Shown: positions 35,970 through 44,952, counted from the first letter of the stretch. The stretch is DNA of 51,530 nucleotides from JBOGVA01 sp050692195 (GCA_050692195.1 JBOGVA010000048.1:1-51530); one strand, 5' to 3'. The notes: generated by a model from the sequence alone, not told the origin. Made by a program: numbers and translations.

Positions 35970-36590
35970 ATGTACCTCGAAGCCTTTTCCGACAATCCTT
36001 TCGGCACCAACTGCTGGCTGCTGGCCCTGGAAGGCCGGCCAGAGGCGCTGGTCATTGACCCGGGCTTCTCTCCCGAACGCGTCCTGAGGCTGCTGGAGTC
36101 GGCGGGCAAGCGTCCCGTGGCGGTCGTTGCCACGCACGGCCACTACGACCACGTCGGGTCCGCAGCCGAGCTGTGCGGCGCCGAGCTCCCGTGCTACATC
36201 CATGAGGAGGACCGGCTGGCCCTGACCGATCCCAAGGCCTGGGGGTCCGGGTTTCCCGTTCCGACCGCCCCTCCCGCCGACGTACGTACCTTCGGCGAGG
36301 GTGACGTACTCGAGCTGGCGGGCCTCTCGCTCGAGGCCATCCACACACCGGGGCACACGCCTGGCAGCAGCTGCTTCCGGGCGGCCGACCTGGTGTTCAG
36401 CGGGGACCTGGTGTTCCGAGGGGCCATCGGGCGATACGACTTCCCGAACTCCTCGGCCCGGGACATGTTCGCCAGCCTGCGTCGGTTCCTGGCGCTCCCC
36501 GACACGCTCGGGGTCTATCCGGGTCATGGAGAGACGACCACCGTGGGGATGGAGCGGGCAACCAACCCGTTCCTGCGCCAGCTTGCCTGA
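35970..36590 (+). CDS. Metallo-beta-lactamase-fold hydrolase (glyoxalase II-like)
   Basis: 206 residues. The dinuclear metal site is HGHYDHVG, with HTPGHTPGS, FSGDLVF and a final YPGHGE. The short length and these motifs resemble the small hydroxyacylglutathione hydrolase-like enzymes found next to hisS in many bacteria. Actinobacteria lack glutathione, so another thioester is likely the substrate. It ends 7 nt before hisS and is probably co-transcribed with it. Confidence 0.9.
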   Translation: MYLEAFSDNPFGTNCWLLALEGRPEALVIDPGFSPERVLRLLESAGKRPVAVVATHGHYDHVGSAAELCGAELPCYIHEEDRLALTDPKAWGSGFPVPTAPPADVRTFGEGDVLELAGLSLEAIHTPGHTPGSSCFRAADLVFSGDLVFRGAIGRYDFPNSSARDMFASLRRFLALPDTLGVYPGHGETTTVGMERATNPFLRQLA

Positions 36591-36597
36591 TCGGTCC

Positions 36598-37869
36598 ATG
36601 GACCTCTCCCCGCCGCGAGGCACCGCCGACCTCCTCCCGCCGCGCTCCGATGCGATGCGGGCCCTGGCCGAGGCCGGGGCGCATCTGGCCGCGCTGTACG
36701 GATATCGCTACGTGGAGACGCCTGCCTTCGAGGCGACGGAGCTGTTCTCCAGGACCTCGGGGGAGTCGAGCGACGTCGTTCGCAAGGAGATGTACACCTT
36801 CGAGGACAAGGGGGGGCGCCTCCTCACGCTACGGCCCGAGGCGACCGCGGGCATCGTCCGGGCCTATCTGGCCAATGCCTACGAGCTGCCCCGGCCGTTC
36901 AAGTGCTACACGCTCGGCTCGATGTGGCGATACGGACGGCCTCAAGCCGGCCGGCTCCGTGAGTTCCGCCAGTTCGACGTCGAGATCATCGGGGCGGGCC
37001 AGCCACTCGCCGACGTGGAAGTTGTCGCGCTCTGTGACCGCTACCTCCGTGAGGCGGGGCTCCAGGCGGTGGAGCTCGAGGTCAACAGCATCGGGGACGA
37101 GGTGTGCCGGCCCGCGTACCGGCAGGAGCTGCTCTCCTATCTCGAGTCGAATCATGAGCGGCTCCGCGACGAGCACCGCGAGCGCTTCAGGGAGAACCCC
37201 TTGCGAGTGCTCGATTGCAAGGACGAAGCCTGCCGCTCCGTCTCGGCCGACGCGCCCAAGGTCTCCGACCGGCTGTGCGGGCCCTGCGCATCGCATTTCG
37301 AGGCGGTGCAGGAAGGCCTGGTGCGGGAGGGAGTGAAGTTCGCCCATCAGCCAACTCTGGTCCGGGGCCTCGACTACTACACGCGAACCGCATTCGAGTT
37401 CCTGAGCCCGGCTCTCTCCGAGGGGCAGGGGACGCTGTGCGGGGGCGGCCGCTACGACGGACTGGCGGAGCTCCTCGGTGGGCCCCCTACCCCCGGCGTG
37501 GGTTTCGCCGTGGGCCTCGATCGAGTGCTCCTGGCCCTGGAGAAGGAAGGCGTGGGCTGGCCCTCGGGCCGGGGGCTCGACTGCTTCGTCGTCTCGATCG
37601 GTGAGGCTGCCGTCCCGGTCGCCGTCGACCTAGCCCGATCCCTGCGGGAGGCTGGTCTCTCTGCGGACATGGCCTTCGAGCCCCGGCCGCTCAAGGCCCA
37701 GCTGCGCATGGCCGACCGAAGCGGTGCGCGGTTCGCAGCCATCGTGGGTGAGCGGGAGGCCGAGGCCGGAGCCGTCACGGTGAGGCGGCTCGAGGACGGC
37801 CGTCAGGAGCAGGTCGCCCGGGACCAAGTCGTCCACTGGATCAGAGCGGTGGAGAGCACCGTAGCGTGA
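36598..37869 (+). CDS. hisS: Histidine-tRNA ligase
   Basis: 423 residues. It begins with PPRGTADLLPP (family: PRGT.D.LP). Motif 2 is YTLGSMWRYGRPQAGRLREFRQFD, with histidine-binding segments LVRGLDYYTRTAFEF and CGGGRYDGL. The anticodon-binding domain is at the C-terminus. The stretch CKDEACRS...CGPC (about 205-225) is the Cys-rich insertion common in bacterial HisRS. ATG 36598 follows the hydrolase stop by 7 nt, and its own stop overlaps aspS as GTGA, the classical hisS-aspS pair. Confidence 0.95.
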   Translation: MDLSPPRGTADLLPPRSDAMRALAEAGAHLAALYGYRYVETPAFEATELFSRTSGESSDVVRKEMYTFEDKGGRLLTLRPEATAGIVRAYLANAYELPRPFKCYTLGSMWRYGRPQAGRLREFRQFDVEIIGAGQPLADVEVVALCDRYLREAGLQAVELEVNSIGDEVCRPAYRQELLSYLESNHERLRDEHRERFRENPLRVLDCKDEACRSVSADAPKVSDRLCGPCASHFEAVQEGLVREGVKFAHQPTLVRGLDYYTRTAFEFLSPALSEGQGTLCGGGRYDGLAELLGGPPTPGVGFAVGLDRVLLALEKEGVGWPSGRGLDCFVVSIGEAAVPVAVDLARSLREAGLSADMAFEPRPLKAQLRMADRSGARFAAIVGEREAEAGAVTVRRLEDGRQEQVARDQVVHWIRAVESTVA

Positions 37870-39647
37870 ATGAGAAGAGCGAGTTCCTGGCCGGAGGACG
37901 CACGCACATGTGCGGGGCGCTTCGCGCCGCCGACGCGGGCGGTGAGGTCGTCCTGGCGGGGTGGATCGGGAGGAAACGTGACCACGGCGGTGTGGTCTTC
38001 CTCGACGTCCGCGACCGCGAAGGACCGATTCAAGTCGTGGCGCACCCGCAGGATGCCCCCGAGGCCCATCGGGTGGCCGAGACGGTCAAGGCCGAGTCCG
38101 TCGTCCGGGTGGTCGGCGAGGTCCGGCTCCGGCCACAGGGGACCGTCAACCCCGCGCTGGCCACTGGTGAAGTCGAGGTAGCCGCCAGGGAGATCGAGGT
38201 CCTGACCGAGTCCGACACCCCGCCGTTCCCCATCGAGGACCGGGTCGAGGTGGACGAGGCCCTGCGCCTCACCTACCGGTATCTGGACCTCCGGCGTCCC
38301 GAGATGACGGCGGCCATGCGGCTCCGGCATAGGGTCACCCGTGCGATCAGGGAGTATTTCGACGGCCTTGGTTTCGTCGACGTGGAGACGCCGGCCCTCA
38401 CCAAGAGCACGCCGGAAGGGGCCAGGGACTTCCTGGTGCCGTCCAGGCTGCAGCGAGGGAAGATCTATGCGCTCCCGCAGTCTCCACAGCAGTTCAAGCA
38501 GCTGCTGATGGTGGCCGGACTGGATCGCTACTACCAGATCGTGCGGTGCTTCCGGGACGAGGATCCCCGGGCGGACCGGCAATACGAGTTCACCCAGCTC
38601 GACGTGGAGATGTCCTTCGCCACCGAGGAGGACGTGTACCGGCTCACCGAGCCCATGTTCGCGAAGCTGATGCGAGACGTCCACGACGTGGGGGTGGAAA
38701 CGCCGTTCCCCCGCCTCACGTACGACGAGGCTGTGGCCAGGTACGGGTCGGACAAGCCGGACACCCGCTACGGCATGGAGCTTGCCGACGTGTCGAAGGA
38801 GTTCGCAGGGAGCTCCTTCAAGGCCTTCGCGTCCGCGGTCGGCGAAGGCGGGACGGTGAAAGGCTTGGCCGCGCCCGGCGCGGCGACCTGGACGCGCCGG
38901 GAGCTGGACGCCCTGGTCGACGAGGCGAAGTCCCGCGGCGCGGCAGGGCTCGTATGGATCGCCTTCGCCGGCTCGGAGGTCCGCTCGCCGGTGGAGAGGC
39001 ATCTGTCCGCCGACGAGCTGGCCGCGGTGCAAGAGGCCACCGGGGCGGCGGATGGGGATCTCGTCCTGCTGGTGGCTGATCAGCCCACACGAGTGGCCGT
39101 CGCGCTGGACGGCCTCCGGCGGCTGATGGCCGCCCGCCTGGGGCTCGTCCCCGAGGGTCGGTGGGACTTCCTGTGGATCACCGACCTTCCCCTGTTCGAG
39201 TGGGGCGAGGAGGAGGGGAAGTGGGTCTCGTCCCACCACCCCTTCACCGCCCCATCCGACGACGACATGGACCCGCAGAGCGCGAAGGCTCGAGCGTACG
39301 ACGTGGTGTTGAACGGGTTCGAGCTGGGTACCGGCAGCATCCGGATCCATCGCCCGGAGGTCCAGCGGAAGGTGTTCGAGATGCTGGGACTGTCGGCCGA
39401 TCAGATCCAGCAGCAGTTCGGCCACCTCCTCGAGGCGTTCCGCCTCGGGGTCCCGCCTCACGGTGGCATCGCCCTCGGGCTCGATCGAATCGTCATGCTG
39501 CTCGCCGGGCGAGAGAACATCCGAGAGGTGATCGCGTTCCCCAAGACGCAGTCGGGGGTGGAACTGCTGACGGGCGCTCCCTCCGAACCCTCGCAGGAAC
39601 AGCTGGATCTGCTCGGCATTCGGTTCACGGACCCTCCGCGAACCTGA
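37866..39647 (+). CDS. aspS: Aspartate-tRNA ligase (bacterial type)
   Basis: 593 residues. The N-terminal OB fold (VVLAGWIGRKRDHGGVVFLDVRDREG) reads the anticodon. The class II core has FLVPSR, YALPQSPQQFKQLLM and CFRDEDPRADRQYEFTQLD, and the bacterial GAD insertion is at about 285-415. Motif 3 is GGIALGLDRIVMLL. GTG 37866 overlaps the hisS stop (GTGA). Whether it also charges tRNA-Asn cannot be decided from the sequence. Confidence 0.96.
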   Translation: MNEKSEFLAGGRTHMCGALRAADAGGEVVLAGWIGRKRDHGGVVFLDVRDREGPIQVVAHPQDAPEAHRVAETVKAESVVRVVGEVRLRPQGTVNPALATGEVEVAAREIEVLTESDTPPFPIEDRVEVDEALRLTYRYLDLRRPEMTAAMRLRHRVTRAIREYFDGLGFVDVETPALTKSTPEGARDFLVPSRLQRGKIYALPQSPQQFKQLLMVAGLDRYYQIVRCFRDEDPRADRQYEFTQLDVEMSFATEEDVYRLTEPMFAKLMRDVHDVGVETPFPRLTYDEAVARYGSDKPDTRYGMELADVSKEFAGSSFKAFASAVGEGGTVKGLAAPGAATWTRRELDALVDEAKSRGAAGLVWIAFAGSEVRSPVERHLSADELAAVQEATGAADGDLVLLVADQPTRVAVALDGLRRLMAARLGLVPEGRWDFLWITDLPLFEWGEEEGKWVSSHHPFTAPSDDDMDPQSAKARAYDVVLNGFELGTGSIRIHRPEVQRKVFEMLGLSADQIQQQFGHLLEAFRLGVPPHGGIALGLDRIVMLLAGRENIREVIAFPKTQSGVELLTGAPSEPSQEQLDLLGIRFTDPPRT

Positions 39648-39705
39648 CCGGTCGAGTCCGCCCGGGCCTGGGGCCGCTTCCGGGATCGCAGGCGGCCTCG
39701 TGGGC

Positions 39706-39711
39706 TAGAGT
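39706..39711 (+). promoter_or_regulatory. -10 hexamer TAGAGT of rarA, leaderless spacing
   Basis: TAGAGT ends 6 nt before ATG 39718; no Shine-Dalgarno. Confidence 0.45.
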
Positions 39712-39717
39712 CGCTGC

Positions 39718-40977
39718 ATGGCTCGCGTTCCGCTCGCAACGCGCATGCGCCCACGCTCCCTGGAGGAGATGGTCGGCCAGCAACATCTGCTGGGCCCCGG
39801 GAAGCCGCTCACCGCGTTGGTCCGGTCCGGCCAGCTTCCCTCCTTGCTCCTGTGGGGTCCGGCCGGGACCGGCAAGACGACGCTGGCCTACATCCTCGGG
39901 GCGAGCGTGGGCGGGGAGTCGGTCCAACTCTCCGCTGTGGCCTCCGGAGTGGCCGACGCACGAAAGGTCATGGCCAAGGCGAAGGACAGCCTGTACCCGA
40001 CCGTGCTGTTCGTGGACGAGGTTCACCGCTGGAGCAAATCCCAGCAGGATGTCCTGCTTCCGACGGTGGAGGACGGAACGATCATCCTCATCGGCGCGAC
40101 CACGGAGAATCCGTTCTTCTCGCTGGTGTCGCCGTTGCTGTCAAGGTGCTTGCTGTTGCGTCTGGATCCCCTCTCCGATGAGGACATCCGTACCCTTCTC
40201 GGGCGAGCCCTGACGGACCGGGAGCGGGGGCTGGGAGACATCGACGTGAAGGTGTCGGAGGAAGCCCTCGACCATCTCTCCGGGATCTCCGGCGGGGATG
40301 CACGCATCGCGCTGACCGGCCTCGAAGCGGCCGTCCTGTCGGCCCTGGCGAAAGGCGAGGCGGAGGTCGACCGGCCCGCCGCGGAGGAGGCCATCCACAA
40401 AAAGGCCATCGTCTACGATCGCCAGGGCGACGCGCACTACGACGTGATCTCCGCGTTCATCAAGAGCATCCGCGGATCCGACCCCGACGCCGCCCTGTTC
40501 TGGCTCGCCCGGATGATCGAGGCCGGCGAGGACCCTCGCTACATCGCCCGCCGCATGGTGGTTAACGCCTCCGAGGACGTCGGCCTGGCCGATCCCCGGG
40601 CGCTCCTGGTCGCGGTGGCCGCGGCCCAGGCCGTCGAGCACGTGGGGCTCCCGGAGGCGAGGCTGAACCTGGCGCAGGCGGCCATCTATCTGGCCAGGGC
40701 GCCCAAGTCGAACAGCGTGATCGAGGCGCTGGGCCGCGCCACCCGAGACGCCGCCTCCAGCGACCCGGTACCCCTCCACCTGAGGGACGATCACTATCGC
40801 GGTGCGGCCAAGCTCGGGCATGGAAAGGGATACAAGTACCCGCACGACTACCCTGGCCACAACGTGGATCAACAGCACCGGCCGATCCGCTTCGAGGGAC
40901 AGCGCTACTACGAACCGAGCGGACAGGGTGAAGAAGCCAAAGCCGACCCGGGCACCCAGACGGACGATCGGACCTGA
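39718..40977 (+). CDS. rarA: Replication-associated recombination protein A (RarA/MgsA AAA+ ATPase)
   Basis: 419 residues. Walker A GPAGTGKTTL, Walker B LFVDEVHRWSK, sensor 1 GATTENP and RCLLLRLDPL are followed by the tetramerisation domain with YDVISAFIKSIRGSDPDAALFWLARM, quoted here in parts (YDVISAFIKSIRGSD, ALFWLARM), and the C-terminal YKYPHDYPGH. RarA acts at stalled replication forks. The protein lacks an N-terminal UBZ-like extension, as is normal for bacteria. It is the last gene before the small membrane-protein pair that usually precedes alaS. Confidence 0.95.
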   Translation: MARVPLATRMRPRSLEEMVGQQHLLGPGKPLTALVRSGQLPSLLLWGPAGTGKTTLAYILGASVGGESVQLSAVASGVADARKVMAKAKDSLYPTVLFVDEVHRWSKSQQDVLLPTVEDGTIILIGATTENPFFSLVSPLLSRCLLLRLDPLSDEDIRTLLGRALTDRERGLGDIDVKVSEEALDHLSGISGGDARIALTGLEAAVLSALAKGEAEVDRPAAEEAIHKKAIVYDRQGDAHYDVISAFIKSIRGSDPDAALFWLARMIEAGEDPRYIARRMVVNASEDVGLADPRALLVAVAAAQAVEHVGLPEARLNLAQAAIYLARAPKSNSVIEALGRATRDAASSDPVPLHLRDDHYRGAAKLGHGKGYKYPHDYPGHNVDQQHRPIRFEGQRYYEPSGQGEEAKADPGTQTDDRT

Positions 40978-41045
40978 AGGGCCGGTTATGATGCGGGGTC
41001 ACATCCGAGGAGCAGAGCGAGTCGGCGAGCGAAGGGAGCGTGGTG

Positions 41046-41414
41046 ATGGTCGCAGCGGTGAGTCTGGGTGGCGTGGCGGCGATCATCCTGGCGGCGTTCT
41101 GGGCGCTGCTGGTCCTGTTCCTGGCCCTGGTCATGGTGAACCTCTTTCGGGTCCTGGAGGCCACCAAGATGCTGATCGACGGAATCCGACAAGAGGCCGT
41201 TCCGCTCCTCGGCGAGGTCAGGACGACGATCTCCTCCGTGAACAAGGAGCTTGAACGGGCGGATGGGATGATGGAGTCGGCCGGCAAGATCGCCAAGAGC
41301 GCGGAGCGACTCGTTGGAGTGGTGGAACAGACGGTGACCAGTCCGCTCATCAAGATCATGGCCGTTGGGGCCGGAGCCTCGCGAGCCGTCCGCCGACTCC
41401 GAAGGACGAAGTGA
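41046..41414 (+). CDS. DUF948-family membrane protein
   Basis: 122 residues. One strong membrane helix (about 5-32) is followed by an amphipathic, coiled-coil-prone region (EATKMLIDGIRQEAVPLL...VNKELERADGMMESAGK), the DUF948 pattern, and a basic end. Possible starts are GTG 41040, GTG 41043 and ATG 41046; the ATG is preferred because AAGGGAG lies 7 nt before it. As I recall, in many actinobacteria this gene and the small one after it lie directly before alaS. Function is unknown, possibly envelope organisation. Confidence 0.82.
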   Translation: MVAAVSLGGVAAIILAAFWALLVLFLALVMVNLFRVLEATKMLIDGIRQEAVPLLGEVRTTISSVNKELERADGMMESAGKIAKSAERLVGVVEQTVTSPLIKIMAVGAGASRAVRRLRRTK

Positions 41415-41418
41415 CGGG

Positions 41419-41649
41419 GTGCGTCGTATCTTCTGGCTGGCGACGGGCTTGGGGGCGGGAGCCACGGCAGCGGTGCTTGCCAGCCGTTGGGTTCGCCGGC
41501 AGACCAGGGCGCTCGCCCCGGCGAACCTGGCCCAACAGGCCGGAACAACGGTCCGAGACCTGACAGCGCTCCTTGGAGAAGCCGCCCGGGAATTCCGGCA
41601 GGGAATGGCGGAGAAGGAAGTGGAGGTCCGCTCTTCTCTTCCCGAGTAG
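41419..41649 (+). CDS. Small membrane-anchored protein next to DUF948 (DUF6167-like)
   Basis: 76 residues from GTG 41419, five nt after the DUF948 stop. An N-terminal hydrophobic helix with Gly/Ala (VRRIFWLATGLGAGATAAVL, about 1-20) leads to RWVRRQTRALAP and a helical, charged tail (EAAREFRQGMAEKEVEV). The opening RR.FWLA.G...G and gene position match what I recall of DUF6167 proteins found between DUF948 and alaS. No function is known. Confidence 0.65.
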   Translation: MRRIFWLATGLGAGATAAVLASRWVRRQTRALAPANLAQQAGTTVRDLTALLGEAAREFRQGMAEKEVEVRSSLPE

Positions 41650-41688
41650 ACGTTGCACCATGGACCACCTCGCCGAGGGAGCAAGTGC

Positions 41689-43029
41689 ATGACGGAGACC
41701 CTCCCGGAAGTCACAGATCTCCTCCAGCAGCTCATCCGGAACGCATGCGTGAACGACGGTACCCCGGAGTCGGGAGGCGAGCGGCGAAGCGTAGACCTGC
41801 TGGCCTCCTATCTGGAGGGCTCGGGCCTGGACCTGGAGCGCTACGAAGCCGCCCCTGAGAGGGAGAGCCTGGTCGCCCGCATCGATGGCAGCGACCCGTC
41901 CGCCCCGTCGCTGATGCTGATGGGCCACACCGACGTGGTGCCGGTGAACCGCGACCACTGGCGGCGCGATCCGTTCGGAGGCGAGCTGGTCGACGGGGAG
42001 GTTTGGGGTCGCGGCGCCGTGGACATGCTGAACCTCACGGCATCGATGGCGGTGGCCACCCGCCTGCTGGCGCAGGAGGGATTCAAGCCGAAGGGATCGC
42101 TCGTCTACCTTGCGGTCGCGGATGAGGAGGCGCTCGGCACCTACGGGGCCGGGTGGCTGGTGGAGAACCAGGCCGAAGCGGTCCGGGCCGACTTCGTGGT
42201 GACCGAGGCCGGTGGCTTCCGCATGCCCCTGCCGTCCTCGAGCGGGCCGAAGCTGCCCGTCATCGTGGGAGAGAAGGGCAGCTACTGGTGCACCATCAGG
42301 GTGAGGGGGACGGCCGGCCACGGATCGATGCCGTTTCGGACGGACAACGCCCTGGTCAAGGCAGCGGAGGTCGTCCGCAGGATCGCCGCATACCGCCCCG
42401 AGGCCAGGATCCACGAGGTGTGGCGGCGATTCGTCGAGTCGGCGGACCTTCCTTCGGAGATGGCGGAGATGCTGCTCGACGCGGAGAAGGTGCGAGAGTT
42501 CGCGAACGCTTCTCCCGACCTGGGGCTGGCCAGGATGATGCACGCTTGCACCCATACGACGTTCGCTCCCACCGTGATGCATTGCGGCGTGAAGACCAAT
42601 GTCATCCCCGATACCGTCGATCTCCAGGTGGACATCAGAACTCTTCCCGGCCAGAAGGAAGAGGAGATCCGAGGCCTGCTGGACGAGGCGCTGGGCGATC
42701 TGAAGGACAGTGTCGAGATCACGGCCCAGAGCAACGACGAGGCCAGCGCCTCGCCGCTCGACACGCCGCTGTGGGACTCGTTGCGGCGGGCCACCGAGAG
42801 GCTGGTGCCGGGGGCGACGACCGTGCCGTTCATGATCGTGGGAGCCACCGACGCCCGGTTCTTCCGCCGCGCCGGGGCCACCGCCTATGGCGCCGGACTG
42901 TTCAGCGAGCGGATCTCCTTCGCGGAGTTCGCTTCCATGTTCCACGGCGACAACGAGCGGATCGACCAGGAATCGCTTCGGCTGTCGACCGAGCTGTGGG
43001 AGATGCTCGCGCGAGACTTGGTCGGCTAG
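41689..43029 (+). CDS. M20-family metallopeptidase/deacylase
   Basis: 446 residues of the ArgE/DapE/CPG2 family. Metal ligands and catalytic residues appear in order: LMGHTDVVP, WGRGAVDML, VADEEALG (catalytic Glu plus ligand) and, near the end, the C-terminal His in FHGDNERI. The dimerisation domain includes GTAGHGSMPF. The usual GRGA.DMKG reads GRGAVDMLN. The substrate is probably an N-acyl amino acid or dipeptide; it cannot be pinned down. ATG 41689 follows GAGGGAG; an in-frame TTG at 41653 lacks a ribosome binding site. It is the first gene of the block inserted before alaS. Confidence 0.88.
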   Translation: MTETLPEVTDLLQQLIRNACVNDGTPESGGERRSVDLLASYLEGSGLDLERYEAAPERESLVARIDGSDPSAPSLMLMGHTDVVPVNRDHWRRDPFGGELVDGEVWGRGAVDMLNLTASMAVATRLLAQEGFKPKGSLVYLAVADEEALGTYGAGWLVENQAEAVRADFVVTEAGGFRMPLPSSSGPKLPVIVGEKGSYWCTIRVRGTAGHGSMPFRTDNALVKAAEVVRRIAAYRPEARIHEVWRRFVESADLPSEMAEMLLDAEKVREFANASPDLGLARMMHACTHTTFAPTVMHCGVKTNVIPDTVDLQVDIRTLPGQKEEEIRGLLDEALGDLKDSVEITAQSNDEASASPLDTPLWDSLRRATERLVPGATTVPFMIVGATDARFFRRAGATAYGAGLFSERISFAEFASMFHGDNERIDQESLRLSTELWEMLARDLVG

Positions 43030-43134
43030 ACGCCCTCGACACCGACCGGGGGTCGTCCGTCGCGCCTCTCTGGTTTCTCGGCCGCGCGGGCCATGCTCCC
43101 TCACCCGGGCGGTCCGACCTGAGACCTTCGACCT

Positions 43135-43170
43135 AAGGAACCTAGTCCTTTGCTACCCGCGATTAGGTAG
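43135..43170. promoter_or_regulatory. Two tandem inverted repeats upstream of the TasA-like gene
   Basis: AAGGA-ACCTAG-TCCTT (43135-43150) and CTACC-CGCGATTA-GGTAG (43153-43170) lie side by side, 75-110 nt before the ATG, in a 215-bp gap. They could be operator half-sites or small RNA hairpins. No known riboswitch motif was recognised. Confidence 0.4.
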
Positions 43171-43244
43171 TTCGCACCCTCCAGCGCCTCCCCGCGCCTG
43201 CCGAACTGCTACAGCAGAAGAAGCTCATTGGAAGGAGAGACGTA

Positions 43245-43853
43245 ATGCGCAGGTCACACGAGGGTACGGCGAAAGAGGAGCGGCGCCGGGTACGCACGGC
43301 CATCCTCATCCTCTTGCTGTCCCTGGCCACGATCGGCGGTCTGCTGACGGCAGCCGTTCTTACCGATACACAGTCCGTGGGCGCAAACACGTTCAGCGTC
43401 GGCACGGTGGACATCTCGACCGCTCCTGCCAGTGCCTGGGTGAGCTACTCCGGCATGGCTCCGGGAGACAGGGTGACGAACCCCATCACGGTCTCGAACG
43501 CCGGGTCTCTGCAGCTCCGGTATGCGATCAGGAGCGCCACGACCGAGGACGTGCTCGCGGCGCAGCTGGACATGACGATCAAATCTGGCGTCGTGGACTG
43601 CTCGAACGCGGGCTTCGGGGGCAGCGGCTCGGTCCTGTACGGCCCCGGCGACCTGGGCAACAGCGCTGGCCTCAACGTGGTCGGCGATCCCGCCCAGGGC
43701 AACCAGGCCGGCGATCGGGTCCTGGACTCCGGCGCCAGCGAGGTCCTGTGCGCCCAGGTGTCGCTGCCGCTCACCACAGGAAGCGGCTACGAGGGACTGA
43801 CCACGACCGCAACGTTCGACTTCATGGCCGAACAGACCGCGAACAACCCGTAA
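43245..43853 (+). CDS. TasA/camelysin (CalY)-like secreted protein
   Basis: 202 residues. A hydrophobic segment (about 18-40) ends in LTDTQSVGANTFSVGTVDIS, the signature around the cleavage site of SipW-processed proteins (xxDTxxxxxNTFxxGTxDL). The mature part is beta-rich with MAPGDRVTNPITVSNAGSLQLRY, the metallopeptidase-family camelysin fold of TasA, the amyloid-like matrix fibre protein of Bacillus. Two Cys (near residues 126 and 168) may form a disulfide. GGAAGGAGA lies 5-6 nt before the ATG. A SipW-type signal peptidase follows 4 nt after the stop. Expected role: an extracellular fibre or surface-matrix component. Confidence 0.85.
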   Translation: MRRSHEGTAKEERRRVRTAILILLLSLATIGGLLTAAVLTDTQSVGANTFSVGTVDISTAPASAWVSYSGMAPGDRVTNPITVSNAGSLQLRYAIRSATTEDVLAAQLDMTIKSGVVDCSNAGFGGSGSVLYGPGDLGNSAGLNVVGDPAQGNQAGDRVLDSGASEVLCAQVSLPLTTGSGYEGLTTTATFDFMAEQTANNP

Positions 43854-43857
43854 TCCG

Positions 43858-44733
43858 ATGCGCGGAGCAACCGCGAGCGATGACGTGGTCGGGAGCCTCC
43901 CCCCCGACCACGTCCGCGTCGCGGCGGGAGTGATCGCCGACGGCCTCCGCTGGCTTTGTATCGCGGCGGCCATCTTGATCCTCGGTGGGATCTCCCTGGC
44001 CTCGCTCTTCGGCTACAGGATCATGGTGGTGACGAGCGGGAGCATGCTGCCCCAGTTCGGGCCGGAGGACGCCCTCTTGGTGAGGACCGTCGATGCCGGA
44101 GCGATCGCGGTCGGCGACATCGTCACGTTTCGCACCGCGGGAGACAAGGGACTGACCACCCACCGGGTGATAGAGATCCGCGGTGCCGGCGAACAGACCC
44201 TGTTCCAGACCAAGGGGGACGCAAACGCGACGCCGGATGTCAGCCTGAGGCCGGCCTCCGCCGTGTACGGGAAGCCGATCAGGACGATCGCCGGGATGGG
44301 TGGGTTCTTCTATTGGGCGGTCTCCCCCTGGGGCAAGCTGGCGATGCTCGGCTTCCCGATTTCCTATCTCATGGTGCACGAGGCCCGCTTCCTGTTGGCC
44401 CACCGGAGACGTCGCCAGGACCTCGCGTCGGTGCCGACTGAGGGCGCCCCCGCGGAGCAGAGCGACCTTCTCGTGGACCTCACCTCTGACCTCGAGGGGC
44501 GGGTGGTTCGCGACTCGGCCGAGATGGAGGCCCTCCGGGCGCGGCTGGCGGAGACCGAGGCCGAGCTGGCCCGGCAGGCGACCCGGATCGCGGCCATCGA
44601 GTCGGCGCTGGCGGTGCGTGCGGGCGGTGGGCTTCAGGCCGCCTCCGGACGTCCCGATCCGCGGCGCCACGCAGGGCCGAAGGCCCTGCCCCGGTCGGGG
44701 GACCAGCCTCGGGAAGCCCTCGCCCTAGCCTGA
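43858..44733 (+). CDS. SipW/archaeal-type signal peptidase I with a coiled-coil tail
   Basis: 291 residues. A first membrane helix (about 27-52) precedes the nucleophile Ser62 in VVTSGSMLP. The general-base position has His102 in LTTHRVIEI instead of Lys, as in SipW and ER/archaeal signal peptidases. DALLVRTVD and QTKGDANATPD are the other family blocks. A second helix lies at about 142-168. Residues about 200-260 are a heptad-rich coiled coil (MEALRARLAETEAELARQ), an addition not found in Bacillus SipW. ATG 43858 directly follows the TasA-like gene, so it probably processes that protein and the adhesin encoded next. Confidence 0.88.
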   Translation: MRGATASDDVVGSLPPDHVRVAAGVIADGLRWLCIAAAILILGGISLASLFGYRIMVVTSGSMLPQFGPEDALLVRTVDAGAIAVGDIVTFRTAGDKGLTTHRVIEIRGAGEQTLFQTKGDANATPDVSLRPASAVYGKPIRTIAGMGGFFYWAVSPWGKLAMLGFPISYLMVHEARFLLAHRRRRQDLASVPTEGAPAEQSDLLVDLTSDLEGRVVRDSAEMEALRARLAETEAELARQATRIAAIESALAVRAGGGLQAASGRPDPRRHAGPKALPRSGDQPREALALA

Positions 44734-44844
44734 CGCGCCTGGGTCGGGCCGAATGGAGAGAGGGCCGGGGGGCAAAGCCGGAGTGAGAGGCCACACAACG
44801 AGACGCCGAGGCGGTCGATCAATCATTCAGGCCGAAGTACCGAT

Positions 44845-44875
44845 GCCTAAGGCGACGTTTGGCCAGGTCGGCCAA
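44845..44875 (+). promoter_or_regulatory. Inverted repeats in the leader of the adhesin gene
   Basis: GCC-TAA-GGC (44845-44853) and TTGGCC-AGGTC-GGCCAA (44859-44875) lie in the 219-bp gap before the adhesin. The second is a perfect 6-bp stem with a 5-nt loop and no T run, so it is more likely a regulatory or mRNA structure than a terminator. Confidence 0.35.
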
Positions 44876-44952
44876 GGTTGGGAGGACGGGGTGCACGGCC
44901 GGACCGATCCGCCCCGAGCCGCCCTCGGGCTTCGAACCTGGAGCGGAGTCCG

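Noticed and set aside
43030..43244. Cyclic-di-GMP or other riboswitch before the TasA-like gene
   Set aside because: The hairpins lack the conserved GEMM bases or any other riboswitch core I can recognise.
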